Positions 17,545 through 26,800 of a stretch of 64,000 bases of DNA are shown here, piece by piece. The translations under genes and the position numbers were made by a program. Below the pieces are notes generated by a model. That model was not told the DNA's origin, did not search any database, and saw only the letters and a list, made by a program, of their open reading frames with translations. The DNA is from Kiloniellaceae bacterium (GTDB lineage: Bacteria > Pseudomonadota > Alphaproteobacteria > Kiloniellales > J153). The DNA is taken from assembly GCA_021776135.1 (NCBI GenBank), contig JAJFGL010000053.1, forward strand, positions 1-64,000, given 5' to 3'. The first letter of the stretch is position 1, and every line of letters starts with the position of its first letter.

Positions 17545-17702
17545 CCGCGCGGTATCTTGCCGGTGCGGTTTGAAAGACCTAGACTCGTAACCGCTTGCCG
17601 ATTCGGCGGATCGCCGGCCCAACGGGGGGGCCGGGCCGCCGCGAAGCATTCCATGGCCCCGCAGGGAATCGCGTCGCACCAATGCCGTCGGGCATAGCCG
17701 TT

Positions 17703-20087
17703 ATGGATTTGCTGGTACAATACGGCGTTTGGGCCGGGGCGGTTCTGTGCGCCGTTTTCGCCGGCCTCGCCTTGCTGTACCGCGCCCGCTGGCGCCGCGC
17801 CGAAGAGGCGTTGCCGCCGGTTGAAATCCGGGCGGATTCAGCCGAGCTTGCCTTAGCGGCGGCGCCCATGGGCTGCTTGGCGTTTTCCCACCTGGACGGA
17901 ACCATTCAGGCCTCGCCGCGCCTGATCGAAACCCTGGGGTTAAGCGAGGGCCAACCCAGCGTCGCCCTGTCGGGCGTGTTAAGCGCGTTCGAGGACGCGA
18001 GCGCCCGAAAACTCTCGATCGCGCTCGAAGCCTTGTTGGCTCAGGGCGCTGGGTTTTCGCACCGGTTACGCGCCGCGGACGGCGACCGCTGCTTCGAGGT
18101 TGCTGGGACTCGCTCTCACGACGCCACGGGCGAGGCGGCGGTAGATTACGTTTGGTTCCAGGATATCACCGACAGCGACGGCGCCTTGGCCCAAGCCAAG
18201 GCCGGGCATGACTCGCTGGCCGCTATTCTGGATAGCCTGCCCCTGCCGGTGTGGCGGCGCGATGCGGATCTGAAGCTGATTTATTGCAACGCCGCCTATG
18301 CCCGGGCGGTGGACGCCGCGCCGCCCGAGGTCTTGAGCCAAGCGATCGAACTCCTGGGCAAGACCAAGTCGGAGGCCGCCCAGGCCCTCGCGCGCCGGGC
18401 GCTGGAAAAACAAGCGGCGGCGGCGGATTTCCATCATGTGGTGGTCGAAGGCGCCCGGCGCATGTTGGAAATCGGCGAAACTCCCCTGGGCGATGGCACT
18501 CTGGCCGGTCATGCGGTGGACCGAACCGACGCCGAGGACTTGGCTCGTGAGCTAAAGCGCCACGTCGGGGCCCACGACGATGTGCTTGAAAATCTGGGCA
18601 GCGCCATCGCCATCTTCGGCAAGGATTTCCGGCTGCGGTTTTTCAACACCGCCTATGCCCGCCTATGGCGCCTGGAAGAATCCTTCCTGAGCACGGAGCC
18701 GTCGCTGGACGACATTCTGGAAACCTTACGCGAACAGCGGCGGCTTCCCGAGCAACCCAACTTCCCCGAATACAAGCGCAACTATATCCGCAACCTGCGG
18801 ACCATGATCGACACCACGGAAGAATTGGTTCACCTGCCGGATGGAACGGCCTTGCGCAGCTTGGCCAGCCCGCATCCCTTTGGCGGTGTGTTGTTTGTCT
18901 ACGAGGACGTGACCGACCGCCTGACGCTGGAACGCTCCTTCAACACCTTGATCGACGTGCAGCGCGAGACCCTGGACAATCTTTACGAAGGCATCGCGGT
19001 TTTCGGCGCCGACGGCAGACTGAAACTCTTCAACCCCGCCTACGCGCGTATATGGAACCTGTCGGCGGAGCTGCTGGACCAGAAGCCGCATGTGCGGGAG
19101 TTGTTGGATCAAGGGCGCGGCTATTTCGAAGACGGCGCCATATCCTGGGACGATTACGTCGACTCCCGGGCGGCGCGCGCGACCGAAGCGGAGCCGCGCA
19201 ACGGCCGGCGCGCCCGCTCGGACGAATCGGTTATCGACTGGGCGCAGGTGCCCTTGCCGGACGGCGCCTCCCTATTCACCTTCCTGGACGTAACCGATTC
19301 GAACCGGGTCGAGCGGGCTTTGCGCGACCGCAACGATGCGCTGGAAACGGCCGACCGTTTGAAATCGGAATTCGTGGCCAATATTTCCTACGAGTTGCGC
19401 ACGCCTCTGAACGCCATCGTCGGTTTCGCCGAAATTCTGGAGAACCAGTTCTTCGGCGCCTTGAACGAAAGGCAGCTGGAATACAGCCGCGGCATTGTCG
19501 AGGCCTCGCAGCGCCTGATTGCCCTGATCAACGATATCCTCGACCTGGCTACGATCGAGGCGGGTTACATGGAACTCGATCTCACGCCGGTAGATGTAAA
19601 GGGCGTTCTGGAGAGTATCCAAACCCTGGGCCACGAACGCGCGCGCAACCGGAATATTTCCCTGCGTGTGGAATGCCCCGACGATATCGGCACGACGATC
19701 GCCGACGGGCGGCGTTTGCGGCAAGCCTTGTTCAACCTCTTGTCCAACGCCTTCAAGTTCACCCCGGACGGTGGCTCGGTCACGGTAACGGCCTTGCGTA
19801 CCGACAGCGAAATTCAATTCGCCGTGTCCGATAGCGGCGTGGGAATGAGCGAAGCGGACCTGGGCCGGGTCTTCGGTAAATTCGAACGCGGCACGCTCCA
19901 GTCCGGACTTGGAGGGCAGAGCGGCGCCGGCCTGGGCCTGTCCCTGGTGAAAAGCTTGATCGAGCTGCACGGCGGCCAGGTCGATTTACGCTCCACGCCG
20001 CAAAAAGGAACCCAGGTGGTTTGCCATGTCCCCCTGCGGGCGGCGGGCGAGGCGGCGGAATCCTCGACGCAACCGCTCAGCGCTTGA
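17703..20087 (+). CDS. divL: DivL-type PAS sensor kinase with tyrosine in the H-box
   Basis: A 794-residue protein with one N-terminal membrane helix (LLVQYGVWAGAVLCAVFAGL), several PAS-like domains between about 60 and 530, a dimerisation helix and a HATPase domain (LFNLLSNAFKFTPDGG, DSGVGMSEADLG, GAGLGLSLVKSLIELHGG). The expected phospho-acceptor histidine is a tyrosine: NISYELRTPLNAIVGF, Tyr563 (codon 19389-19391). This substitution is the hallmark of DivL, the Caulobacter cell-cycle protein that controls the CckA-CtrA relay and reads the state of DivK. The neighbourhood (tsaE, amgK, murU, addAB downstream) is typical for alphaproteobacteria. The start is ATG 17703 or 17682; neither has a strong ribosome site. 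Confidence 0.87.
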   Translation: MDLLVQYGVWAGAVLCAVFAGLALLYRARWRRAEEALPPVEIRADSAELALAAAPMGCLAFSHLDGTIQASPRLIETLGLSEGQPSVALSGVLSAFEDASARKLSIALEALLAQGAGFSHRLRAADGDRCFEVAGTRSHDATGEAAVDYVWFQDITDSDGALAQAKAGHDSLAAILDSLPLPVWRRDADLKLIYCNAAYARAVDAAPPEVLSQAIELLGKTKSEAAQALARRALEKQAAAADFHHVVVEGARRMLEIGETPLGDGTLAGHAVDRTDAEDLARELKRHVGAHDDVLENLGSAIAIFGKDFRLRFFNTAYARLWRLEESFLSTEPSLDDILETLREQRRLPEQPNFPEYKRNYIRNLRTMIDTTEELVHLPDGTALRSLASPHPFGGVLFVYEDVTDRLTLERSFNTLIDVQRETLDNLYEGIAVFGADGRLKLFNPAYARIWNLSAELLDQKPHVRELLDQGRGYFEDGAISWDDYVDSRAARATEAEPRNGRRARSDESVIDWAQVPLPDGASLFTFLDVTDSNRVERALRDRNDALETADRLKSEFVANISYELRTPLNAIVGFAEILENQFFGALNERQLEYSRGIVEASQRLIALINDILDLATIEAGYMELDLTPVDVKGVLESIQTLGHERARNRNISLRVECPDDIGTTIADGRRLRQALFNLLSNAFKFTPDGGSVTVTALRTDSEIQFAVSDSGVGMSEADLGRVFGKFERGTLQSGLGGQSGAGLGLSLVKSLIELHGGQVDLRSTPQKGTQVVCHVPLRAAGEAAESSTQPLSA

Positions 20088-20114
20088 CCGGGGCGTGTCC
20101 GCCATGGCGGTGCA

Positions 20115-20261
20115 ATGAAAGACAAGGTTATGGATACCGGCCTGATCGGCACGGCAATCGCCGCCGTATGCTATTTTACGCCGGCCTTGGTAATCGTCTT
20201 GGGCGTGCTGGGGCTGACGCTTTATACCTTCGTTATCCGCAACAGGCGGAGGCCGCAATGA
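20115..20261 (+). CDS. MerF-like small membrane protein
   Basis: A 48-residue protein with GTAIAAVCYFTPALVIVLGV followed by LGLTLYTFVIRNRRRPQ. The CCFTP(A/V)LVxLLG core of MerF mercury transporters is recognisable, but the first of the paired cysteines is valine and the second is followed by tyrosine, leaving a single cysteine, and the second helix of MerF is reduced. Mercury transport is therefore doubtful; a role in metal or thiol chemistry is a guess from the family. Its stop overlaps the start of the GDCCVxC gene (ATGA), so the two are made together. Confidence 0.7.
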   Translation: MKDKVMDTGLIGTAIAAVCYFTPALVIVLGVLGLTLYTFVIRNRRRPQ

Positions 20262-20470
20262 GCGTGGTCGTCACGGAATCCCTGCTGACTTGTCCGTCCT
20301 GCGGCCACCGGCAAGTCATGTGCATGCCGCAAGACGCTTGCCTGTACTTCCACGAATGCGCGGGCTGCAACGCGATGCTGAAACCCAAGCCGGGCGACTG
20401 CTGCGTGTTCTGTTCCTACGGCAGCGTGCCTTGCCCGCCGGTGCAACTGCACGGCAAGGGCTGTTGTTAG
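20258..20470 (+). CDS. GDCCVxC domain protein
   Basis: A 70-residue, cysteine-rich protein: CPSCGH near the start, HECAGCNAMLKPKPGDCCVFC, then CPP and a C-terminal GCC. It matches the GDCCVxC family, in which some members carry selenocysteine at one of these positions; here all are standard codons with no in-frame TGA. The paired CxxC motifs suggest metal or thiol binding. It is coupled to the MerF-like gene, a pairing seen elsewhere for the family. Its 3' end overlaps the convergent reductase gene by 4 bases. Confidence 0.82.
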   Translation: MSVVVTESLLTCPSCGHRQVMCMPQDACLYFHECAGCNAMLKPKPGDCCVFCSYGSVPCPPVQLHGKGCC

Positions 20471-21477
20471 CCCGGCACGCCCTTGGTAGTCGAGTATTCC
20501 CAATGCAGGGCCTGGCCGGGGAAAACCAAACCGTGGATGGCGTGCGCCGCCATGGCGGCTTCGGAAAAGCCGCAGAGAATAAGCTTTAGCTTGCCCGGAT
20601 AGGCCGCGATATCGCCGATGGCGAAGACGCCCGGGGCGCTGCTTTGCAGGGTTTTCGGATCGACGGCGATAAGATTGCGGTCGAGATCCAAGCCCCAGTC
20701 CGCGATCGGACCCAGGTTCATGGACAGGCCGAAGAAGGGCAGGAGAACATCGGCCTCCAGGCGCCGGGTTTCGCCGTCCAGTGTTTTCACGGCGACGGCC
20801 TCCAGACGGCCGTCTTGTCCCTCCAGCCCGTCCAGTTGATAAGGCACGACCAGCTCGACAACATCCCCGTCTTTCGCCAGGGCGTGCAGGCGGGCGACGC
20901 TTTCCGGCGCGCCGCGAAACTTGGGCCGGCGGTGCACCACGTAGATTTTCCGCGCCACTTCCGCCAGCGACAGCACCCAATCGAGGGCCGAGTCGCCGCC
21001 GCCGGCGATGACGATGCGCTTGCCGCGAAAATCTTCCCGCCGCTTGACCAGATAGAATACGCTGCTGCCCTCGAACTCGCTCAGGCGCGCCAAGGGAGGG
21101 CGATTGGGGCCGAAGGCGCCGCCGCCCGCCGCGACCATCACCGCGCGGGCGTCGATGCGGGCGCCGGCCGAGGTTTCGACCAGCCAACGCTCACCTTGCG
21201 GGGTCAGGGCCGTGACCTGCTGGTCCAGATGATAGACCGGATCGAAGGGCGCCGCCTGTTCGCTCAGGCGCGCGACCATGTCCTCAGCCTGAATGACGGG
21301 GTATCCGGGGATATCGAAAATCGGCTTTTCCGGATACAGCGCGGCGCATTGCCCGCCCACGGCCTCCAGGGTGTCGATAACATGGCAGCGCATTTTCAGC
21401 ATGCCGCATTCGAAGATGGCGAAAAGGCCAACCGGGCCGGCGCCGATAATGGCGATGTCAGTCGTGTGTGCGCTCAT
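20467..21477 (-). CDS. ferredoxin--NADP+ reductase, thioredoxin reductase-like type
   Basis: A 336-residue FAD/NAD(P) enzyme: FAD-binding IIGAGPVGLFAIFECGM at the N-terminus, YPEKPIFDIPGYP, the NADPH-binding GGGDSALDWVLSLAE and the closing FAIGDIAAYPGKLKLI. There is no CxxC redox pair between the two nucleotide folds, so it is not a thioredoxin reductase but the YumC-type ferredoxin-NADP reductase. It should pass electrons between NADPH and ferredoxin. The ATG at 21477 fits the homologous start (MSAHTTDIAII); the frame is open far upstream, on top of tsaE on the other strand. Confidence 0.9.
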   Translation of the reverse strand: MSAHTTDIAIIGAGPVGLFAIFECGMLKMRCHVIDTLEAVGGQCAALYPEKPIFDIPGYPVIQAEDMVARLSEQAAPFDPVYHLDQQVTALTPQGERWLVETSAGARIDARAVMVAAGGGAFGPNRPPLARLSEFEGSSVFYLVKRREDFRGKRIVIAGGGDSALDWVLSLAEVARKIYVVHRRPKFRGAPESVARLHALAKDGDVVELVVPYQLDGLEGQDGRLEAVAVKTLDGETRRLEADVLLPFFGLSMNLGPIADWGLDLDRNLIAVDPKTLQSSAPGVFAIGDIAAYPGKLKLILCGFSEAAMAAHAIHGLVFPGQALHWEYSTTKGVPG

Positions 21478-21588
21478 AGGGCCTCCGCTGTGGGCCGCCG
21501 CTGTTTCGCCAAGCAGAACCATGGGCGGCGTTATTTTGCAAGCTTCCCCGGTTGCCGCCTCACCCGGCGCCCGGTAAAAACCTGGGCT

Positions 21589-22077
21589 ATGTCCGCGCCG
21601 CTTCCGCGCCCCCAAAGTTTTAGCCTGGACCTGTCCCATGAGGCGGCGACCGCCGCCCTGGCGCAAGCCGTGGCCGGGTGCGCGCGCCGGGGCGATGTCA
21701 TTGCCTTGTCCGGCGATCTGGGCGCCGGCAAGACGGCCTTCGCGCGCGCCTTCATCCAGGCCCTGTCCGGGGGCGCGGCGGAAACCGTGCCCAGCCCCAC
21801 TTTCACCCTGGTGCAGGTTTACGAGCGCGCGCCCGCGCCGGTGTGGCATTTCGATCTCTACCGCCTGGAGCGCCCTGAAGAGGTTTATGAACTGGGCTTC
21901 GAGGACGCCTTGGCCCAGGGCATATCCCTGATCGAGTGGCCGGAGCGCCTTGGGCCCCTGTTGCCGCGCGAGCGTCTGGATATCGCGCTGGCCTTCGCCG
22001 CCGATCCAAATGCCCGCCGGGCGGCGTTGCGCGGCCATGGGTCTTGGGAGAAACGATGCGGGGATTTGATGCCATGA
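21589..22077 (+). CDS. tsaE: tRNA threonylcarbamoyladenosine biosynthesis ATPase TsaE
   Basis: A 162-residue P-loop protein needed with TsaB, TsaC and TsaD to make the t6A base of tRNAs reading ANN codons. It shows GDLGAGKTAFARAFIQAL and the family blocks VPSPTFTLVQVYE, HFDLYRLERPEEVYELGFED and LIEWPERLG. It overlaps the start of amgK by 22 bases, so tsaE, amgK, murU, addB and addA form one run of overlapping genes. Confidence 0.94.
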   Translation: MSAPLPRPQSFSLDLSHEAATAALAQAVAGCARRGDVIALSGDLGAGKTAFARAFIQALSGGAAETVPSPTFTLVQVYERAPAPVWHFDLYRLERPEEVYELGFEDALAQGISLIEWPERLGPLLPRERLDIALAFAADPNARRAALRGHGSWEKRCGDLMP

Positions 22078-23081
22078 CCGCGATCGGCGACGACACCATC
22101 GAGGCCTTTCTCGCCGCCGCCGGGTGGTCCGGCGCCGCGCGCCGCCTCCTGGCCGCCGATGCGTCATTCCGCCACTACGACCGGGTCACGCTCGGGGACG
22201 CCCGCGCGGTCCTCATGGTCGCCCCGCCGCCCAAGGAAAGCGTGGCGCCTTTCCTGCGGGTCGCTGCGCGGCTGATCGATATGGGCTTCAGCGCCCCACG
22301 GCCCCTGCATGTTGATGAGCCCACCGGCTTGCTGCTGCTGGAAGATTTGGGCGACCGCACCTTCACCCGCGCCCTGGCGGAGGGGGCCGCGGAAGCCGCG
22401 CTTTACGAGCTGGCGATAGATACTCTCATTGCCCTGCATCGGTCCTGGCGGGCAGGCGCGCAAGACCGCGCGGACTTACCGCCCTACGACGAGGCCCGCC
22501 TGCTTGGGGAAGCGGCGTTGCTGACCGAGTGCTTTTTGCCGGCGGTGCGCGGCGGCCGGGAAACGTCCGGCGCACTCACGGACACTTACCTGGAGGCCTG
22601 GCGGGCGGTATTGCCGGGCGCGCGGGGGGTGCCCGAGACCCTGGTCTTGCGCGACTATCACGTCGATAATCTCATGCTGCTTGAGGGCCGCGCGGGAACC
22701 GCGGCCTGCGGCTTGCTCGATTTTCAGGACTCGGTCATCGGCCCGGTGTCTTACGATGTCGTCTCCTTGTTGGAAGATGCCCGGCGCGATGTTTCGCCTA
22801 CTACGGTGGAGGCCATGCTGACCCGCTATCTCGATGCCTTTCCCGATCTGAACCGGGCCGCGTTCAGGGACTCTTACGCCATCTTGGGGGCGCAGCGAAC
22901 GGCCAAGATCATCGGTATTTTCACACGCCTGGCGCGGCGCGACGGCAAGACGGCGTACCTGCGCCACATGCCGCGCCTCTGGCGCTTGCTCGAGGCGGGA
23001 TTGAAGGCGCCGGCCCTGGCCCCGGTCGCGGCCTGGTTCGAGCGCGAAATCCCGGCCGAAGAACGCATCGTGCCGTCATGA
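22056..23081 (+). CDS. amgK: cell-wall amino-sugar kinase AmgK (phosphotransferase family)
   Basis: A 341-residue aminoglycoside phosphotransferase-fold kinase. The catalytic block is LRDYHVDNLMLLEG and the metal-binding block LLDFQDSVIGPVSYDVVSLLED. Followed at once by a MurU-type nucleotidyltransferase, it fits AmgK, which phosphorylates N-acetylmuramate and N-acetylglucosamine at the anomeric position in cell-wall recycling. The ATG at 22056 has GGGAG 6 bases upstream and is preferred over the ATG at 22074. Confidence 0.87.
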   Translation: MRGFDAMTAIGDDTIEAFLAAAGWSGAARRLLAADASFRHYDRVTLGDARAVLMVAPPPKESVAPFLRVAARLIDMGFSAPRPLHVDEPTGLLLLEDLGDRTFTRALAEGAAEAALYELAIDTLIALHRSWRAGAQDRADLPPYDEARLLGEAALLTECFLPAVRGGRETSGALTDTYLEAWRAVLPGARGVPETLVLRDYHVDNLMLLEGRAGTAACGLLDFQDSVIGPVSYDVVSLLEDARRDVSPTTVEAMLTRYLDAFPDLNRAAFRDSYAILGAQRTAKIIGIFTRLARRDGKTAYLRHMPRLWRLLEAGLKAPALAPVAAWFEREIPAEERIVPS

Positions 23082-23812
23082 CGGTCATGCCAAAGCGGGC
23101 CATGATTCTGGCCGCCGGTTTGGGCGAGCGTATGCGGCCCCTGACCAAAACCCGGCCGAAACCGATGATTGAAGTGCGCGGGCGTCCGATGATCGATACC
23201 CTTCTCGACCGTCTGCATGCGGCCGGGGTGCGCGAGGCGGTGGTCAACCTGCACTACCTGGGTCCTATGATCGAGGCGCATTTGAAGGGCCGGGCGCGGC
23301 CAAAGGTTTTGTTTTCGTTCGAGGCGGAGCGCTTGGAAACCGGCGGCGGCGTGCGCAAGGCCCTGCCACTGCTCGGCAAGAAAGCGTTTTTCGTCATCAA
23401 CGGCGATATTTGCTGGCTGGATGGGTGCAGCCCGGCCTTGCGCCGCCTGGCCGCCGCCTGGGACGAAGATGTCATGGATGCGCTGCTTCTGGTCCATCCC
23501 ATGGCTTACGCGATCGGTTACGAAGGGCGCGGCGATTTCGTTCTGCGCCCCGAGGGCCGCCTGCGCCGGCGGCGGGAGCGCGAAGTCGCCCCCTTCGTTT
23601 TCGCCGGCATGCAAATACTCCACCCGCGCTTGTTCGAGGGTGCGCCGGAGGGCTCTTTTTCACTGAATTGTTGCTACGATAAGGCGGCCGAGAACGAGCG
23701 CCTCTGGGGTCTGCGTCACGACGGCGAATGGTTTCACGTCGGCACGCCCGAAGACCTCCGCGAAGTCGAGGATGAGCTGCATTATCTGAGCTCCCGCGCG
23801 GTGCAGCGGTGA
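23078..23812 (+). CDS. murU: N-acetylmuramate-1-phosphate uridylyltransferase
   Basis: A 244-residue sugar-1-phosphate nucleotidyltransferase with the signature LAAGLGERMRPLTKTRPKPM, the NGDICW metal-binding segment and a short C-terminus without extra domains. Next to amgK it fits MurU, which makes UDP-MurNAc from MurNAc-1-phosphate and bypasses early peptidoglycan precursor synthesis, a route linked to intrinsic fosfomycin tolerance. It overlaps amgK (ATGA) and addB (GTGA) by 4 bases. Confidence 0.88.
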   Translation: MTVMPKRAMILAAGLGERMRPLTKTRPKPMIEVRGRPMIDTLLDRLHAAGVREAVVNLHYLGPMIEAHLKGRARPKVLFSFEAERLETGGGVRKALPLLGKKAFFVINGDICWLDGCSPALRRLAAAWDEDVMDALLLVHPMAYAIGYEGRGDFVLRPEGRLRRRREREVAPFVFAGMQILHPRLFEGAPEGSFSLNCCYDKAAENERLWGLRHDGEWFHVGTPEDLREVEDELHYLSSRAVQR

Positions 23813-26800
23813 GCCACGAGGCGGCCCCGCCCGGCAAGGACACACCGGCCCTCTATACCATCGCGCCCAATGTTTCCTTCGCCGACGCTCTCGCGCGCGG
23901 CCTCTTGGCGCGCGGCGGCGGCGATCCCCTGGCCCTGGCCAGGCACATGGTTCTCTTGCCCACCCGGCGCGCCTGCCGTGCCGTGCAGGAGGCTTTCCTG
24001 CGCGCCGGCGGCGGCCGGCCGCTGCTGCTGCCGCGGCTTGTTCCCCTGGGCGATATCGATGCCGAGGAATTGATTCTGGCCGGCGGCGATGGCGGCTTCG
24101 ACGGGCCCGGCGCCCTGGATTTGCCCCCGGCCATCCCGGCCTTGCGGCGACAGCTTCTGTTGGCGCGCTTGATCCAGCGTATGGACCAGGCGCGCGGCCA
24201 GGCGGCGAGCGAGGATCTGGCCGTGCGCCTGGCCGCGGAACTGGCCCGGCTGCTCGATCAGGTCGAGACCGAGGGCCTCGATTTTACCGGCCTGGAGGAC
24301 TTGGCGCCCGCCGATTACGCCGGTCACTGGCAGATCACCCTGCGCTTCCTGGTTATTCTGACCGAACGCTGGCCCGAGGTTCAGGCCGAGCTGGGATGTA
24401 TCGGCGCCGCCGAGCGGCGCCGGCGCTTGCTGGAACTGCAAGCCGGGGCCTGGTCCAGCGCCCCGCCCGATTTCCCGGTTATTGCCGCCGGCTCGACCGG
24501 CAGCATCCCGGCGACCGCCGCTTTACTCGCCACGGTCGCGCGCTTGCCCCAGGGCGCCGTGGTTCTGCCCGGCCTGGACCGTGAGAGCGGCGCGGCGGCC
24601 TGGCAAGAAATTCAAGACGATCCCGCCCATCCGCAACATGGCTTGGCGGTGCTGCTGGCCCGTCTGGAGGCGCCCCGCGAGGCGGTGCGCGACTGGCCCA
24701 GCGATGAAGCGCCCGGCGCCTCCCATAACCGGATCCGGGTCATCGCCCACGCCCTGGCCCCGGCCGCCGCCACGGCCCAGTGGCATGAGGAGAGCACGGC
24801 CCTCGCGCCCAAGGAACTCGCGGCGGCCTTGGCCGACGTGCGGCGCATCGATTGTCCCGGCGCGGGGGAGGAGGCGGAGGTTGTCGCCTGCCTTCTGCGC
24901 GAGGCGCTGGAGACTCCGGGCCGCCGGGCCGCCCTGGTGACTCCCGACCGGGGCTTGGCGCGCCGGGTCGCCGCCGTCCTGGGCCGCTGGGGCATCGCGG
25001 TTGACGATTCCGCCGGCACCCCCTTGGCCGACACGCCCCTGGGCGCCTTCCTGCGTTTGACGGCGGAGACCCTGGCCGAGGGCTTGAGCCCCCTGGGTTT
25101 GCTCGCCGCGCTCAAGCATCCGCTCGCCGCCGGGGGCTTGGCGCCGGTGGAATTCCGCCGCCGGGTCCGGGCGCTCGAACGCCTGGTCCTGCGCGGGGCG
25201 CGGCCGGCGCCGGGTTTCGCCGGCTTGAAAGCGGCCCTGCGCGCCGCGTGCGCAGACAAGAAAGGGCGCGCGGCGGGCGCGGATAAGGCCTTACGCGCGG
25301 CGGGCGCGGATAAGGCCTTACGTGCCTGGTTGAAGAATTTAGAAACTCTCTGCGCGCCCCTGGTCAAGGCCTTGGGGGGCGCGCGATCCCTGGGCGAGAC
25401 GATCGACGCCCATATCGCGGTCTTGGAAGCCCTGGCGGCGACCCATGAAGAAACCGGGCCGGAACGCCTCTGGGCCGGAGACGCGGGCGAGGCCATGGCC
25501 GCGTTTCTGGCCGAGTTGCGCGATGCGGCGGCGGCGGCGCCCGGCCTGGCCGGCAAAACCATGGGGGCGCGCTATCCGGCCTTGTTGTCGGCCTTGCTCG
25601 AGGGGCAGGCGGTGCGTCCGCGTTATGGCCGCCACCCGCGCCTGGCCATCTGGGGGCCGCTGGAAGCGCGCTTGCAGCACGCCGATCTGATCGTACTGGG
25701 CGGATTGAACGAAGGCGCCTGGCCGGCCGAGGTTGACCCCGGCCCCTGGCTCAGCCGGCCTATGCGCGCCGCCTTCGGCCTGCCCGCGCCGGAGCGGCGT
25801 ATCGGTCTGGCCGCCCACGATTTCGCCCAGGCGTTTTGCGCGCCGAGCGTGGTCTTGACCCGCGCGATCCGGGTCGATGGCACGCCCACGGTGCCGTCGC
25901 GCTGGCTGCTCCGGCTCGAAGCGTTTCTCGGCACTTTCGCGCAGCGGCCGAACTTGAGCGCCGATGCGCGCTCCCCGCTCGCCTGGGCCGAGGCTCTTGA
26001 CCGGCCCGTGCGCCCGATCGAAACCGGGCCCCCGGCGCCGCGCCCGCCGCTTAGCGCCCGCCCGCGCCGGCTTTCGGTCACGGCGGTCGAGACCTGGATG
26101 CGCGATCCTTACGATCTCTATGCCCGGCGCATCCTGGAGCTCAAGGCGCTCGATCCCATCGATGCCGATCCGGGCGCCGCGCAACTGGGGACGCTCGTCC
26201 ATGGGGCGCTCGAATCCTATCTTCGCGCCTATCCGGACGGGCCGCCGGACGATCCCGAAGCGGCCTTGATCGCCTGCGGCCGCGCCATTTTCGAGGCCGA
26301 GGCCACGCCGCCCGGTATTCGCGCCTTCTGGTGGCCGCGCTATAAGCGCATCGCATCCTGGTTCGCGGCCCGGGAGCGCGGCACTACCGGCGCCGGGCGC
26401 CGTTTCGCCGAGGTCGTGGGGCGTCTGACCATGGCCGCGCCCGGCGGCGAGTTCGTCTTGACCGCCAAGGCCGACCGCATGGACCTGGACGGCGGCGGCT
26501 TGACGATCCTCGACTACAAGACCGGCGTTTTGCCCAAGGCCAAAGAAATCGATTTCGGGTTTTCGCCGCAACTGCCGCTCGAAGCCGCGATCGCGGCGGC
26601 GGGGGGCTTCGAGGCCGTGCCCGCTGGGCCCGTGGCGCGCTTGGAATATTGGCGTCTGACCGGCGCCGAGCCGCCGGGCATCGTGAAGCCCCTAAGCGGC
26701 GATCCCGTTACCCGGGCGGACGACGCCCTGGCGGGCCTGGCGTGCCTGATCGCCAAGTTCGACGACCCCGAAACCCCTTACCTGGCGCGGCCCCGGCCAA

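Noticed and set aside
16180-17682. A 500-codon open frame on the minus strand opposite ahcY
   Set aside because: It mirrors the codon structure of ahcY on the other strand, has no family features and arises from high GC content. Similar long mirror frames opposite purM (5673-6737), hprK-rapZ (12064-13104), addA (28410-29753) and gltB (61283-62206) were rejected for the same reason.
17545-17702. Terminator after ahcY
   Set aside because: A GC-rich hairpin (GCCGGCCC..GGGCCGG) near 17612-17636 can be drawn, but it is not followed by a T-run, so I did not call a Rho-independent terminator.
20258-20470. Selenocysteine in the GDCCVxC protein
   Set aside because: All cysteine positions use TGC or TGT and there is no in-frame TGA before the TAG stop, so this copy is not a selenoprotein.
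20622-22167. N-terminal extension of the ferredoxin-NADP reductase up to 22167
   Set aside because: The extra 230 codons lie opposite tsaE and have no family similarity; the protein starts naturally at the ATG at 21477 just before its FAD-binding motif.
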